DNA from: Vigna angularis
Lineage: Eukaryota; Streptophyta; Magnoliopsida; Fabales; Fabaceae
Reading direction: 5' to 3'
DNA length: 64,000 bases
NCBI RefSeq assembly: GCF_016808095.1
Contig: NC_068972.1
Span: 40,889,029-40,953,028, forward strand
Part shown: positions 63,397-64,000 of the stretch, in pieces
Layout: each line of letters starts with the position of its first letter
Numbering within the stretch: position 1 is the stretch's first letter
The notes under the pieces: model-generated
Databases searched by the model: none
The model's input: the letters and a program-made list of their open reading frames with translations, nothing else
Told to the model about the DNA's origin: nothing
Translations under genes and position numbers: made by a program

Positions 63397-64000
63397 ATCC
63401 CCCACATATTGCAAAAGATAAGAAACAATGATTGAAAGAAAGAAGAAATATCCTGGGTTCTATAAGATGTAATGCATCAGAGCTGGTATAGCAAGCTATA
63501 TGAACCAGTCCTAGAACGAAAACTTAACACACAGTATAGTTGGTATAGCAAGCTATATGAACCAAAGATACTTGAGTGTGTTAGAGGTTTATCAATCACA
63601 TTACACCCCCACAATCCTTGCTGTTATCGCTGTGATGCGCTTAATAGGCCATGCGTGTGCCCGGTATTCATGAGTGCTCTAGAGATCATGCCAAGATCTC
63701 ATGCAAGCGGCCCCACTTGACACTCATATAGGTGATTTCATCAAATGTATGCTGCAAGTCATACACCACCCGTAAGGGATATGAAGATCATTAAAAACTT
63801 TGTTTAATTACAAAGTTTAACCTCTCAATTATGCAGTCTCTAGCACTTTCACACACACCATAGGAATGGACATATTTGATTTAAAATCAAATTAGTGCTA
63901 TTAGAACTAACAAATGACTTGTTTTTACCCATATGAACCTTATTCATGGGATCTCCAGTCACAAAGGTTGGGTTACCATCACTTGTTTGTTTGCTAGTGG
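63397..64000 (-). mobile_element. 3' internal region of the minus-strand copia-like element (partial)
   Basis: Begins with the polypurine tract CAATATGTGGGGGAT next to the LTR. A GCTGGTATAGCAAGCTATAT-type segment occurs twice (63481 and 63540), a 59-bp-spaced near repeat. The rest has no clear pol motif. One minus-strand frame near the right edge is open and reads NPTFVTGDPMNKVHMGKNKS, which I do not recognise; it could be the tail of the polyprotein or an extra ORF. The element continues outside the window. Confidence 0.5.

Overview
This is a nuclear window from a flowering plant. Three genes match Arabidopsis-type proteins, with plant introns (GT..AG, polypyrimidine tracts) in very AT-rich intergenic DNA full of (AT)n microsatellites and LTR, CACTA and MITE debris. 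The element style (palindromic GGGTTAAATATG MITE, LTRs rich in CGAACG words) looks like a warm-season legume such as Vigna or Phaseolus. That species guess is inference.

Genes. (1) An SMXL3-type SMAX1-LIKE/D53-family repressor lies on + (CDS 16121-19888, three exons, 859 aa) with a double Clp-N domain and an LDLN EAR motif. (2) A CLEC16A/TT9 (GFS9) membrane-trafficking gene lies on - (CDS 40711-27842). I could rebuild it as 20 exons, all in phase, giving 798 aa. (3) An intronless secreted A1 aspartic protease lies on + (42569-43933, 454 aa). SMXL3 and TT9 are convergent; TT9 and the protease are divergent with a 1.86 kb gap holding a 145 bp (AT)n tract. From memory, the SMXL3 and aspartyl-protease homologues are neighbours in Arabidopsis (At3g52490, At3g52500) while TT9 is elsewhere (At3g28430). 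The window may therefore keep an old gene pair with TT9 and transposon DNA between them. A partial ORF of unknown function runs off the left edge on -.

Repeats, left to right: a 2.48 kb solo LTR with a perfect 5-bp target duplication (7301-9775); a cluster of inverted GAAGTCGTGC/GACGACTTC units (10784-11140); a 59-bp tandem pair (11592-11714); a degenerate minus-strand LTR (about 20.8-22.9 kb); a copia gag relic with primer-binding site (about 23.65-24.36 kb); a non-autonomous LTR element with a 13-unit internal minisatellite (25290-27208); a broken Ty1/copia element antisense inside TT9 intron 17 (about 30.0-31.8 kb); a Mutator-like MITE (56439-56789); a CACTA-like element (57061-57994); a second CACTA element with 13 AGACGTCT palindromes and an ATA target duplication (58239-59515); and at the right edge a minus-strand copia LTR whose promoter-bearing 319 bp are duplicated identically in tandem (62590-63396), followed by its PPT and internal region.

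The remaining DNA (most of 0.25-7.3, 11.7-15.7 and 43.9-56.4 kb) shows no supportable gene. No rRNA, tRNA or CRISPR array was recognised. I did not find a clearly new biological system. The most unusual items are the duplicated-promoter LTR with a hairpin TATA box, the palindrome-loaded CACTA element, the hairpin minisatellite, and the long in-frame extension upstream of SMXL3.
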